Notes: generated by a model from the letters alone, not told the origin. 64,000 nt of DNA from QHXQ01 sp036389395 (GCA_036389395.1 DASVPY010000095.1:12788-76787), one strand, 5' to 3'. Numbered from the stretch's first letter, positions 27,132 through 34,994 are shown. Made by a program: numbers and translations.

Positions 27132-28163
27132 TTACCCGAAGAGACCGGGATTCGTGCGCGGCGGCGGGTGGCCGAAGTGCTGGAAGGCGAGGCGCGTGGC
27201 CGTGCGGCCGCGGGGCGTGCGGTTGAGGAAGCCGATCTGGATCAGGTACGGCTCGATGATCTCCTCAATCGAATCCTTCTCCTCGTGGATCGAGGCGGAG
27301 AGCGTGCCGAGGCCCACGGGCCCGCCGTCGAACTTCTCGATGATCGTCAGCAAGAGCTTGCGATCCATTTCGTCCAGCCCGTAGGTGTCCACCTCCATGC
27401 GGTCGAGCGCGCCCTGCGCGACGGCGCGCGTGACGCGCCCCTCGTGCTCCACCTCGGCGAAGTCGCGCACGCGGCGCAGCAAGCGGTTGGCGATGCGCGG
27501 CGTGCCGCGCGCGCGGCGCGCGATCTCCTTCGCCCCGCCCTCGTCAATCTCCACGCCGAGGATGTCCGCCGAGCGCCGCACGATCAACTCCAACTCGTCG
27601 TGCTTGTAGAAGTCCAAGTTGAACACGATGCCGAAGCGCCCGCGCAACGGCGCGGTGATCAGGCCGGCGCGCGTCGTCGCGCCGACTAAGGTGAACTTCG
27701 GCAGGTCTAACTTGATCGAGCGCGCCGACGGCCCCTGCCCGATCATGATGTCGAGCTGATAGTCCTCCATCGCCGGATACAAGACCTCTTCGATGGCCGG
27801 GTTCAGACGATGTATCTCGTCTATGAACAGCACGTCGCCTTCTTGCAGGTTCGTCAACAGCGCCGCCAGATCGCCGGGGCGCTCGATGACCGGCCCGGAG
27901 GTCGAACGAAGCTCGGCCTGCATCTCGTTGGCCACGACGTGTGCGAGTGTGGTCTTGCCCAAGCCGGGGGGGCCTGTGAGCAGCAGGTGATCGAGGACTT
28001 CGCGGCGCTGGCGGGCGGCGCGCATGAAGACGCGGAGGTTGTCGGTCGCCTTCCTCTGGCCGATGTACTCGGCGAGGCGCGCGGGCCGGAGGGACAACTC
28101 GAACTGTCGTTCGTCGTCCGACGCGGGGGCGCGCACGCTGACCGGCTCAAGCTCGTCCGTCAT
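27132..28163 (-). CDS. ruvB: Holliday junction branch migration ATPase RuvB
   Basis: The hexameric motor that, with RuvA, moves Holliday junctions during recombination. 343 residues. Walker A GPPGLGKTTL, Walker B DEIHRL, sensor GATTRAG and the C-terminal winged helix (EEIIEPYLIQIGFLNRTPRGR) are all present. ruvA lies one base upstream on the same strand, so the pair is an operon. ruvC is not in the window. Confidence 0.97.
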   Translation of the reverse strand: MTDELEPVSVRAPASDDERQFELSLRPARLAEYIGQRKATDNLRVFMRAARQRREVLDHLLLTGPPGLGKTTLAHVVANEMQAELRSTSGPVIERPGDLAALLTNLQEGDVLFIDEIHRLNPAIEEVLYPAMEDYQLDIMIGQGPSARSIKLDLPKFTLVGATTRAGLITAPLRGRFGIVFNLDFYKHDELELIVRRSADILGVEIDEGGAKEIARRARGTPRIANRLLRRVRDFAEVEHEGRVTRAVAQGALDRMEVDTYGLDEMDRKLLLTIIEKFDGGPVGLGTLSASIHEEKDSIEEIIEPYLIQIGFLNRTPRGRTATRLAFQHFGHPPPRTNPGLFG

Positions 28164-28164
28164 C

Positions 28165-28785
28165 TTAACCCTTCGAGAGCAGGCGCAGGCTGCGGCGCAG
28201 GAGCAACTCGACCGAGAGGTCGCCGCCCTCCTGCGTCGCCTGCGCGACGGCCTTTTCGGCGGCCGCCTTCTGGAAGCCGAGTTGCAGCAGCGCGGCGAGC
28301 GTGTCGTCGTGCAGCGCGTCGCCCGAGGGCTGCGCGCCGCCGGCCTGCGCGGCGATCTGTTCTTCGAGCGCGGGCGAGGAGAGCGCGGCCATCTTGTCGC
28401 GCAACTCGATCACCAGGCGTTCGGCCGTCTTCTTGCCGACGCCCGGAATGGCCGTCAGGCGCGCGAGGTTGTTCGTGCGCAGCGCGGTGATGATCTCGTC
28501 GGCGCTCATGCCTGAGAGCATGGCGATGGCGGACTTCGGCCCGATGCCGCTCACCGAGATGAGCAGCGTGAACAGCTCGCGCTCGCGCGCCGTCTTGAAG
28601 CCGAAGAGTTGCAGCGCGTCCTCGCGGACGTGCGTGTAGACGCGGAGTTGCACGGTCTGGCCCGTGTCCGCGAGGTCGTAGAAGGTGGTGACGGGGATCG
28701 TCACCTCATAGCCGACGCCGTTCACGTCGAGGATGACGCTGGTCGCCTGCTTGGCGAGGAGCGTGCCGGATAAGTGCGCGATCAT
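28165..28785 (-). CDS. ruvA: Holliday junction DNA-binding protein RuvA
   Basis: 206 residues: an N-terminal OB fold (MIAHLSGTLLAKQATSVIL), helix-hairpin-helix motifs (VSGIGPKSA, IPGVGKKTAERLV) and the C-terminal domain that contacts RuvB (AALLQLGFQKAAAEKAV). It recognises the four-way junction and loads RuvB. The gene ends one base before ruvB. The gene upstream, rex, is divergent. Confidence 0.97.
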   Translation of the reverse strand: MIAHLSGTLLAKQATSVILDVNGVGYEVTIPVTTFYDLADTGQTVQLRVYTHVREDALQLFGFKTARERELFTLLISVSGIGPKSAIAMLSGMSADEIITALRTNNLARLTAIPGVGKKTAERLVIELRDKMAALSSPALEEQIAAQAGGAQPSGDALHDDTLAALLQLGFQKAAAEKAVAQATQEGGDLSVELLLRRSLRLLSKG

Positions 28786-28924
28786 GTCTTCTTAAACTTG
28801 CGCCACGTCGAGCGGAGATTTCGGGAGCGCCTCGGTTGTGCAGAACGGATTGTAAGGGATGCGCCACGCCGCGGCAACGCGCGCCCGCCCGCCGCGCTTC
28901 ATAACGGCGGGCCGCCGCGCCCGG

Positions 28925-28955
28925 TTTTCACCCGGCGGGGCGCGCGCGCTATACT
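28925..28955 (+). promoter_or_regulatory. Weak candidate promoter for rex
   Basis: TTTTCA (28925-28930) and TATACT (28950-28955) are 19 bases apart, longer than ideal. The -10 box is good and lies 26 bases before the rex ATG. Confidence 0.3.
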
Positions 28956-28981
28956 GCGCCGGGCGGGGCGTTAAGACCAAG

Positions 28982-29689
28982 ATGAAGTCGGAGAAGATTT
29001 CCGAGCTGACGACGAACCGGCTGAGCGTCTACCTGCGCTGCCTGAACCTGCTGGCGGACGCCGGCATCGAGACCGTCTCGTCGCGCGCGCTCGCCGACCA
29101 GTTCGGCCTCAACTCGGCGCAGATCAGGAAAGACCTCGCGCACTTCGGCGAGTTCGGCACGCGCGGCGTCGGCTACTCGGTCGGCGCTTTGCGCCGGCAC
29201 ATCACCGAGATTCTGGGTCTCGACCGGCCGCACCGCGTCGGCATCGTTGGCGCGGGCAACCTCGGCTCGGCGCTGGCGAACTACAACGGGTTCACGGCCT
29301 CGAACTTCGAGGTCGTCGCGCTGTTCGACAACGACCGCGCGAAGATCGGCCGGCGCATCGGGCGCGCGGCCGTGCCCGTCCACGACGTGCGCAAGATGGC
29401 GCGGGTCGTACGTGCCGAAGGGGTGGACGTGGCGGTCATCGCCGTGCCGGCGCGCGCCGCGCAGCGCGTCTTGAACCAGGTGATGTCGGCCGGCGTCCGG
29501 GCCGTGCTCAACTTCGCGCCCGTGCGGCTGCGCGCGCGCCTGGGCGTCAAGGTCAAGACCGTGGACTTGACGATTTCGCTCGAATCGTTATCGTACTTCC
29601 TCGCGCGCCCGCAGGTGACGTGCATCACCAACCCGCGCGCGCTCCTGCCCTACGAAGAGATCGCGCAGCGCGAGGAGCAGGAGTTGTAA
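28982..29689 (+). CDS. rex: Redox-sensing transcriptional repressor Rex
   Basis: 235 residues. The N-terminal winged helix (TTNRLSVYLRCLNLL, SSRALADQFGLNSAQIRKDL, FGEFGTRGVGY) binds DNA, and a Rossmann fold (GIVGAGNLGSAL) senses the NADH/NAD+ ratio. Rex represses fermentation and respiration genes when NADH is low. It lies upstream of a microcompartment locus on the same strand; such compartments recycle NADH internally, so local control is possible (inference). I looked for but did not find a clear Rex operator palindrome before it. The ATG at 28982 matches the family start. Confidence 0.95.
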   Translation: MKSEKISELTTNRLSVYLRCLNLLADAGIETVSSRALADQFGLNSAQIRKDLAHFGEFGTRGVGYSVGALRRHITEILGLDRPHRVGIVGAGNLGSALANYNGFTASNFEVVALFDNDRAKIGRRIGRAAVPVHDVRKMARVVRAEGVDVAVIAVPARAAQRVLNQVMSAGVRAVLNFAPVRLRARLGVKVKTVDLTISLESLSYFLARPQVTCITNPRALLPYEEIAQREEQEL

Positions 29690-29720
29690 AGGCCCGCTGT
29701 CGGCAGAAAGGACGGCCGCC

Positions 29721-30236
29721 GTGCACAGCATCCTACAAGGCTTCATCAAGCTCACGCTGACGTTGGCGCTCAGCACGGGCGCAGCCGTCCTGCTGAAAGG
29801 GTTGCTGCAAGTCGGCCGCTGGTCGGCGGAGGTCAGCGCCCGCGCGAACCGGGGCGCGGGCTACGGGCGCGACGGCGTTGACGCGGGCGCGCGGTTCAGC
29901 GCCTCGACGCGCCGCGACGCACCCATCGTCATCCTCTACAAGCCGCAGCCCGACCGCACCGCCGAAGCCATCCGCCGCGGCACGCGCGGCACGGTCAAGC
30001 TCAGCATGATGCTCAACTGGGACGGCACGATCACGGACATCAAGCCGGTCGAGGCGCTGCCCGACGGGCTGACCGAGCGCGCGCTGGAGGCGGCGCGCGC
30101 CATCGAGTTCCGCCCGGCCATCGTCAGCGGCAAGTTCGCCAGCACCGAGCAGCTCGTGGACTTCAACTTCGACGCCGACAACGTCGGCTTCCGCCCGATG
30201 GTGACTTACGAGCGCGGCCCGCGCGGGCGTCATTAA
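29721..30236 (+). CDS. TonB-domain periplasmic protein
   Basis: 171 residues with a GTG start, an N-terminal membrane anchor (LTLTLALSTGAAVLLKGLL), a short linker and a C-terminal TonB fold (GTVKLSMMLNWDGTITDIKPVEALPDGL, ALEAARAIEFRPA). Energy-transducing TonB proteins carry proton-motive force to outer-membrane receptors, but no exbB/exbD lies nearby and the linker is short for crossing the periplasm. It may serve a structural role. It follows rex by 31 bases and may be co-transcribed. Confidence 0.75.
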   Translation: MHSILQGFIKLTLTLALSTGAAVLLKGLLQVGRWSAEVSARANRGAGYGRDGVDAGARFSASTRRDAPIVILYKPQPDRTAEAIRRGTRGTVKLSMMLNWDGTITDIKPVEALPDGLTERALEAARAIEFRPAIVSGKFASTEQLVDFNFDADNVGFRPMVTYERGPRGRH

Positions 30237-30315
30237 AGGCGGACGAAAGCGCAGGCGGACGAACGGCCGGCGCGGCGCGACCGATAGCGTCAGGGCGGCA
30301 ATTTAAGGAGACGCC

Positions 30316-30678
30316 ATGAGCGAAGACCCAACGAAAGACTTGCCGCTGCGCCCGTTCGAGGAGCGCGTGCTGGCCGAGTTCGCCGCCATGAGGCAGGAGT
30401 TCGCGCAGCTTAACAAGCGTTTAGACTCGCTCGACGGGCGGCTGAGTTCGGTCGAGGGGCGTTTGACTTCGGTCGAGGGGCGGCTGACTTCGCTCGAAGA
30501 GAAAGTTGACGCGCGGCTGCGCGAGACGCGCCCCATCTGGGAGGGCGTGTTGGAGCGGCTGACGAAGATCGAGGAGGCGATGTACCAGTTGAACCGGCAG
30601 ATCAAAAGCTTGATCCTTGATATGTTCCAGATGCGCGTGCGCGTCGAGAAGTTGGAAGACGAGCGGACGGGGGCGTGA
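30316..30678 (+). CDS. Small coiled-coil protein at head of microcompartment locus
   Basis: 120 residues, almost all helical. The centre has three near-identical heptads (RLSSVEGRLTSVEGRLTSLE, residues about 44-64), a strong coiled coil. An AAGGAGA site lies 7 bases before the ATG. Its stop overlaps the GTG start of the aldolase by 4 bases (GTGA), so the two are translationally coupled. It may organise or recruit cargo, but similar heptad proteins are common and the role is inference. Confidence 0.75.
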   Translation: MSEDPTKDLPLRPFEERVLAEFAAMRQEFAQLNKRLDSLDGRLSSVEGRLTSVEGRLTSLEEKVDARLRETRPIWEGVLERLTKIEEAMYQLNRQIKSLILDMFQMRVRVEKLEDERTGA

Positions 30679-31511
30679 CTCAGACCCGCATGGACGAGCA
30701 GACAGCGCGGCGCGAGATCGTGCGCGTCGGGCACTTGCTGTACGAGCGCGGCTACGTCGTCTCGTCGGACGGCAACGTGAGCGTGCGCTTGGCGGACGGG
30801 CGCGTCCTCGCCACGCCGACGCAGACGTGCAAGGGGCGCATGACCGAAGAGATGCTCGCCCTGACCGACCTCGACGGCCGGCCGCTCAACGACCGGCGCG
30901 CGTCGAGCGAGCTGGCGATGCACCTGCTCATCTACCGCGAGCGCCCGGAGGTCGGCGCGGTCTGCCACGCGCACCCGCCGCACGGCTCGGCGTTCGCCGT
31001 CGCCGGCCTCGCCATCGATCAGCCGATCCTCTCCGAAGTGATCCTGACTTTGGGCTGCGTCCCGCTCGCGGCCTACGGCACGCCTTCGACCGACGAGTTG
31101 ACGGCGGCGCTGCGCCCGCTCGTCAAGCACCACTACGCGCTCTTGATGGCGAACCACGGCGCGGTCGCCTACGGCGCGGACGTGTGGCAGGCGTTCGACC
31201 GGCTCGAAACGCTTGAGCACACGGCCAAGATCGCGATCCTCGCGCGCACGCTCGGCGGCGCGCAGAACCTGCCGCCCGACGCGATTGAAAAACTCATTGA
31301 CGTGCGCGAGCGCGCCGGCTACCTCGACGAGCGCGCGCGCTGCCAGGCCTGCGGCTACCTGCACGAGACGCGGGTCGTCTGCCCGACGGGCGAGCGCGCG
31401 GGCGTGAGCGCCAACGCCCAGACGAACGGCGCGGCGAAGATCAGCCTGACGCGCGAGGAGTTGATCGAATTACTCGCGCAGGCGACGCAGTTGGCCGCGC
31501 GCCGCGGTTGA
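30675..31511 (+). CDS. Class II aldolase/adducin-family enzyme, probable microcompartment cargo
   Basis: 278 residues. Zinc ligands expected in L-fuculose-phosphate-type aldolases are present: H98 and H100 (HAHPPHGS) and H161 (ANHGAVAYG), with the acid E79. The enzyme should split a sugar phosphate into dihydroxyacetone phosphate and an aldehyde. Beyond residue 220 comes an extension with C223, C226 and C236, a flexible Asn/Ala linker, and a final amphipathic helix (LTREELIELLAQATQLAAR) of the kind that targets enzymes into microcompartments. Gene order, aldolase before shell proteins, resembles PVM-type loci for fucose or rhamnose. Start could also be the ATG at 30690. Confidence 0.88.
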   Translation: MTQTRMDEQTARREIVRVGHLLYERGYVVSSDGNVSVRLADGRVLATPTQTCKGRMTEEMLALTDLDGRPLNDRRASSELAMHLLIYRERPEVGAVCHAHPPHGSAFAVAGLAIDQPILSEVILTLGCVPLAAYGTPSTDELTAALRPLVKHHYALLMANHGAVAYGADVWQAFDRLETLEHTAKIAILARTLGGAQNLPPDAIEKLIDVRERAGYLDERARCQACGYLHETRVVCPTGERAGVSANAQTNGAAKISLTREELIELLAQATQLAARRG

Positions 31512-31611
31512 TTTCGTTAACCGCTGCCCGCTTGCCAGAACGCGCGCGTTCGCGCATCATGAAGGCGACACACCGGCAATTTCAGACACGTTTAGACGAG
31601 GAGCAGCAGCG

Positions 31612-31893
31612 ATGCCACAGGAAGCACTCGGCATGGTCGAGACAAAGGGTCTCGTGGCGATGATTGAGGCGGCGGACGCGATGGTCAAGGCCGCGAACGT
31701 GACCTTGGTCGGCTACGAGAAGATCGGCGCGGGCTTTGTGACCGCCATCGTGCGCGGCGACGTGGCCGCGGTCAAGGCGGCGACCGACGCGGGCGCGGCC
31801 GCCGCCCGCCGCGTCGGCGAGCTGGTCAGCGTCCACGTCATCGCCCGCCCCCACGGCAGCGTGGACGAAGCGCTCCCGATTGGCAACAGCTAA
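31612..31893 (+). CDS. Hexameric microcompartment shell protein (BMC-H)
   Basis: 93 residues with the full BMC fold: ALGMVETKGLVAMIEAADAM, then YEKIGAGFVTAIVRGDVAAV, which forms the central pore loop (KIGAG), and the C-terminal VHVIARPH. Hexamers tile the facets of the shell and their pores admit substrates. Only one BMC-H and no tandem BMC-T is present here, a minimal shell set. GAGGAG lies before the ATG. Confidence 0.96.
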   Translation: MPQEALGMVETKGLVAMIEAADAMVKAANVTLVGYEKIGAGFVTAIVRGDVAAVKAATDAGAAAARRVGELVSVHVIARPHGSVDEALPIGNS

Positions 31894-31896
31894 AAG

Positions 31897-31974
31897 CCGT
31901 GACGGCTGACAGGTGACGGGTGACAAGATAAAGCCTTGTCTTTCCTGTCACCTGTCACCCGTCACCCGTCACGG
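31897..31974. repeat. Heptamer inverted repeat, GTGACAG family
   Basis: Arms 31897-31927 and 31945-31974 are complementary (CCGTGACGG with GTGACAG-type units), with a loop of about 17 bases. The arms match the element at 24720-24860. It fills the gap between the BMC-H and first BMC-P genes. Confidence 0.9.
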
Positions 31975-31981
31975 TTCTTAA

Positions 31982-32254
31982 ATGATTATCGCGCGCATAC
32001 TGGGCACGGTCGTCTCGACGCAGAAGGACGAGCGGCTCAAGGGCAAGAAGCTGCTGATCGTGCGCCCGCTGAACCTGGACGGCACGGCGACGAGCGGCTA
32101 CGTGGTCGCCGTGGACACCATCGGCGCGGGCTTCCACGAGCGCGTGCTCGTCGTCGCCGGCTCCTCCGCCCGGCTCGCCGAGGGCATGAAGGACGCGCCC
32201 GTGGACGCCGCCATCGTCGGCATCATTGACACGGTTGATGTGGTTAGTAGTTAG
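31982..32254 (+). CDS. Pentameric shell vertex protein 1 (EutN/CcmL, BMC-P)
   Basis: 90 residues of the EutN/CcmL family (IIARILGTVVSTQKDERLKGKKLLIV, VDTIGAGFHERVLVV, IVGIIDTVDV). Pentamers close the twelve vertices of the shell. The final VSS codons and the stop are made by the GTTAGTG repeat that follows. No Shine-Dalgarno is evident; the ATG sits 8 bases after the previous repeat. Confidence 0.95.
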   Translation: MIIARILGTVVSTQKDERLKGKKLLIVRPLNLDGTATSGYVVAVDTIGAGFHERVLVVAGSSARLAEGMKDAPVDAAIVGIIDTVDVVSS

Positions 32255-32349
32255 TGGTTAGTGGTTAGTTGTTCTTCTCCTCGCAGTCGCGCGGTAAGAT
32301 CGAACGTGCAGCGCGCGTGGGGAGAACAACTAACTTTTACAACTAACCA
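32240..32349. repeat. Heptamer inverted repeat, GTTAGTG family
   Basis: Left arm 32241-32277 has GTTAGTA/GTTAGTG units ending TTGTTCTTC; right arm from 32322 begins AGAACAACTAAC. The loop is about 45 bases. It overlaps the 3-prime end of the first BMC-P gene and ends at the start of the second. Confidence 0.88.
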
Positions 32350-32361
32350 ATGACAGCTTTT

Positions 32362-32646
32362 ATGCAACTCGCGCGGGTCATCGGGACGGTGGTGGCGACG
32401 GTGAAGAATGATTCGCTGGAGGGGCGGAAGCTGCTCGTGATCCAGTCGCTCGACGCGGGCTTGCGGCCGCAGGGCGCGCCGCTCGTGGCGCTCGACGCCA
32501 TCGGCGCGGGCGCGGGCGAGTTGGTCGTCTGGTGTCGCGGCAAGGAGGCGAGCTTCCCGTTCAAGCGCGAGGACACGCCGACCGACTGCACGGTCATCGC
32601 CATCGTGGACTCGGACGCGCACGTGACGACGAGGGCGCGGCGTTGA
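32362..32646 (+). CDS. Pentameric shell vertex protein 2 (EutN/CcmL, BMC-P)
   Basis: About 94 residues (MQLARVIGTVVATVKNDSL, ALDAIGAGAGELVVW, TVIAIVD), matching EutN/CcmL. It has a longer central loop and a basic tail (TTRARR) compared with its neighbours. An ATG at 32350 inside the repeat end is an alternative start. Its stop overlaps the TTG start of the third BMC-P by 4 bases. Confidence 0.93.
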   Translation: MQLARVIGTVVATVKNDSLEGRKLLVIQSLDAGLRPQGAPLVALDAIGAGAGELVVWCRGKEASFPFKREDTPTDCTVIAIVDSDAHVTTRARR

Positions 32647-32924
32647 TCCTCGCGCGCGTGATCGGCAACGTCGTGGCGACGCAGAAGAACGAGCGTTACG
32701 CGAACGCGCGCGTCATGCTCTGCCAGCCCGTCACGCCCGACGGCACGGAGACCGGGCAGACGCTCATCGCGCTCGACTCGGTGGACGCCGGCATAGGCGA
32801 CGTGGTGCTCATCGTGCAGGAGGGCTGGGGCGCTTCGACCGCCGCGACGGGCGAGCCGGGCGCGGCCATCGACTCGGCCATCGTCGGCGTCGTGGATCGC
32901 GTCGATCTGCTGCCCGGCGCGTGA
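32643..32924 (+). CDS. Pentameric shell vertex protein 3 (EutN/CcmL, BMC-P)
   Basis: 93 residues (ILARVIGNVVATQKNERYANARVM, ALDSVDAGIGDVVLIVQEG, IVGVVDRVDLL), the third EutN/CcmL paralogue in a row. A longer frame opens upstream inside the previous gene, but the family start coincides with a TTG at 32643 overlapping the upstream TGA (TTGA). Three divergent pentamers are typical of PVM-like loci, where they may form different vertices. Confidence 0.93.
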   Translation: MILARVIGNVVATQKNERYANARVMLCQPVTPDGTETGQTLIALDSVDAGIGDVVLIVQEGWGASTAATGEPGAAIDSAIVGVVDRVDLLPGA

Positions 32925-32996
32925 GGCTTGCGGCGTTTGTGGGCGTGAAACTTCGGGCGCGCGGTTCAGGCGCGTGAGAGTTCGGAGGAGGGCGGC

Positions 32997-33461
32997 GTGA
33001 GCGCGGAACAGGAACAGGCTCGTGCGTTGGCCGCGCGCATCGCGGCCCGCCTGGGGCGCGATGCGGCGGAGACGGACGCGCCCGCGCGCGACGACGACGA
33101 GTTGGCCAGTTTGCGCGCGCGGCTCGCCGAGCTACAGCAGCGCCTCGCCCACGTCGAGGCGCACGTGACGCACACGCCCGACTGCGCCGAGCACGCCGCG
33201 CCGCCCCCGCGCGCCCACGAGCCGTCGCCGCAGACACAGGAGGTGGCGGCGCAGGCGCAGGGCGCGCGCGCGTCGCAGCCGGCGGGCTGGACGAGCAGCA
33301 CTTACATCCCCGTCGTGTCGCACCCGAGCCAGGAGCGCTTCGGCGTGGGCGAGGCGGTGTCGGAGTTGGTGGACTTCTTCGAGCGCGAGAAAATCTGCAA
33401 CGTCGAGCCGGGCGGCAAGCCGTGCGATCACTGCTCCATGTGCAGCGCGCGCGGGTTCTGA
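32997..33461 (+). CDS. Cysteine-cluster protein closing the microcompartment locus
   Basis: 154 residues, GTG start with GGAGGAG 6 bases upstream. The N-terminal third is helical and coiled (ELASLRARLAELQQRLAHVE), the middle is Pro/Gln/Ala-rich and disordered, and the end has an amphipathic helix (VGEAVSELVDFFEREK) followed by C134, C143, C146 and C149 in the pattern Cx8Cx2Cx2C. The cluster could bind zinc or an iron-sulfur centre. The helix resembles encapsulation peptides, so it may be cargo or a redox partner inside the shell (inference). No family recognised. Confidence 0.75.
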   Translation: MSAEQEQARALAARIAARLGRDAAETDAPARDDDELASLRARLAELQQRLAHVEAHVTHTPDCAEHAAPPPRAHEPSPQTQEVAAQAQGARASQPAGWTSSTYIPVVSHPSQERFGVGEAVSELVDFFEREKICNVEPGGKPCDHCSMCSARGF

Positions 33462-33491
33462 GGCCGCAAAGGGAGCGCGCCGCAAGCATGA

Positions 33492-33538
33492 AAAAGAGGA
33501 GAGGCCGCGACGTGCGTCGTCGCGGCCTCTCCTCTTTT
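33492..33538. terminator. Bidirectional terminator hairpin
   Basis: A perfect 21-bp stem starting AAAAGAGGAGAGG, loop TGCGT, ending in TTTT. It lies between the convergent cysteine-cluster gene and lemA, and ends the microcompartment operon. Confidence 0.88.
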
Positions 33539-33550
33539 CGGTGCGAGTCG

Positions 33551-34180
33551 CTAACGCGAGTTGTTATTGCGGCGCAGCGAGTCGGAGTTGATCGTCGGGG
33601 CGGTGCGGGCGCGGTCTTCGGCCTGGAAGTATGGCTCCTCTTTGAAGCCGTAAATCTTGGCGGCGATGACGGTCGGGAAACTGCCGCGCGTCGTGTTGTA
33701 GTCCTGCACGGCCGTGTTGTAGTCCTGGCGCGAGACGGCGATGCGGTTCTCCGTCCCTTCGAGCGAGTCCTGGAACTTCTGGAAGCTCGCCTGCGATTTC
33801 AAGTCCGGGTAGTTCTCGACGAGCGACAGGAGGCGTCCGATGGTGCCGCCGAAGCTGTTGTTCGCCTCGATGATCGCCTGCTTCTGCTCCGGCGACTTGT
33901 CGCCGCCCTCGCCTTGTCCGGGCTGGCCCGTCGCGTTCAAGAGCCGCGAGCGCGCCTCGGCGATCTGGCCGAAGACCTCCTGCTCCTGCACGCCCGCGGC
34001 CTTGGCCGCTTCAAACAGGTTCGGGATCAGATCGGCGCGGCGCTGCAACTGCGTCTCGACGCCCGACCACTTGGCGCGCACGTTCTGGTGCTTCGCTTGC
34101 AGCGTGTTGTAGCCGCACCCGCTCGCGGTGGCGGCGACCAGCACGATGAGTGCCAGCAAGCCAATGCGTTTCTTGTCCAT
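33551..34180 (-). CDS. lemA: LemA-family lipoprotein
   Basis: 209 residues. A lipobox (TASGC) follows a short hydrophobic signal, so the protein is membrane-anchored. The helical LemA domain shows YNTLQAKHQNVRAKWSGVETQLQRRADLIPNL and the conserved end VIAAKIYGFKEEPYFQAEDRAR. A Gly/Gln-rich insert (QPGQGEGGDKSPEQ) is unusual. ATG 34180 has AAGGAGAG upstream, better than the frame start at 34213. LemA commonly pairs with TPM-domain proteins; here the TPM gene lies two genes upstream on the same strand. Function in envelope maintenance is suspected for the family. Confidence 0.9.
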   Translation of the reverse strand: MDKKRIGLLALIVLVAATASGCGYNTLQAKHQNVRAKWSGVETQLQRRADLIPNLFEAAKAAGVQEQEVFGQIAEARSRLLNATGQPGQGEGGDKSPEQKQAIIEANNSFGGTIGRLLSLVENYPDLKSQASFQKFQDSLEGTENRIAVSRQDYNTAVQDYNTTRGSFPTVIAAKIYGFKEEPYFQAEDRARTAPTINSDSLRRNNNSR

Positions 34181-34244
34181 TGCTCTCTCCTTAACGTTAC
34201 AAGTGACCGGCACGGTTAATGAATAAAGACTGCCGCGCCGCGCT

Positions 34245-34982
34245 TCAAGCGGCCGCGGCGCTCATCTGATCCACGGCGGCGACGACGCGCTCGATCTGCG
34301 CGAGGTACGCCGCGAACAGTTCGTTGGCCTCGACATCCTCGGCCGGCCGCGCGCCCGTCTCGCGCAACTCAAGGATGCGCTCGAACGGGGCCGCCTCCAG
34401 GCCGAAGTGTCTGACGGCGGCGCGCACCACGTCGCGCTTGACGACGGGCGGCTCGACCCCGGCCAGCCGGAGCGCGGCCGCGAACAGCGTGGCGAAACTC
34501 GCCAGGCTGTCGCTCATCAGGTCGCACAACTGCTCGACCGAGACCGACGCCGGGATGTAGAGCCGGCGCAGTTGGAGGAGCTTGCTGCGCAGTTCGTACT
34601 CGGTCTGGTGGCGCAGGTTCGCGTCCGAGAGTTGCAGCGTCGCGAACGGGTCTTCGCCGTGGAGCACGACGCGCGCCCGGCTCATCTGGTGGAACTCGAT
34701 GGGGAACACGTCGGCGGCGTCGTGCAGCTCGCCGAGCGTGAAGTAGACGGGCAAGGGGTGGCCCAGCCGTTGCCACTCACGCATCGGCGCTTGCGCGAGC
34801 CGCAGGTCTTCGGGCGTGATGCGGTGCAGCGCGATGAGCAGGTTGTAGTCGGACTGCTGCGCCACGTGCTCGCCCGTCGCCGCCGAGCCATAGAGCACGA
34901 CCGACGCGAGGTTCTCGCCGTGCGTCGCCCGCAAGTCCCCGAGCAGATGGTTGAACGCCTCTTGCGCCACCTGGTTAGCCAT
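34245..34982 (-). CDS. Nucleotidyltransferase-domain protein
   Basis: 245 residues. The N-terminal domain has the polymerase-beta-type motif LYGSAATGEHVAQQSDYNLL, with GS followed by an acidic pair; the second catalytic position is Asn (DYN rather than D-x-D), which may weaken or alter catalysis. The C-terminal half is helical, like HEPN or substrate-binding domains of such enzymes. Members transfer nucleotides to antibiotics, proteins or RNA; no substrate can be named. GGAGG precedes the ATG. It sits between a TPM gene and lemA, which usually neighbour each other directly. Confidence 0.7.
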   Translation of the reverse strand: MANQVAQEAFNHLLGDLRATHGENLASVVLYGSAATGEHVAQQSDYNLLIALHRITPEDLRLAQAPMREWQRLGHPLPVYFTLGELHDAADVFPIEFHQMSRARVVLHGEDPFATLQLSDANLRHQTEYELRSKLLQLRRLYIPASVSVEQLCDLMSDSLASFATLFAAALRLAGVEPPVVKRDVVRAAVRHFGLEAAPFERILELRETGARPAEDVEANELFAAYLAQIERVVAAVDQMSAAAA

Positions 34983-34994
34983 AAGCCTCCAAGA

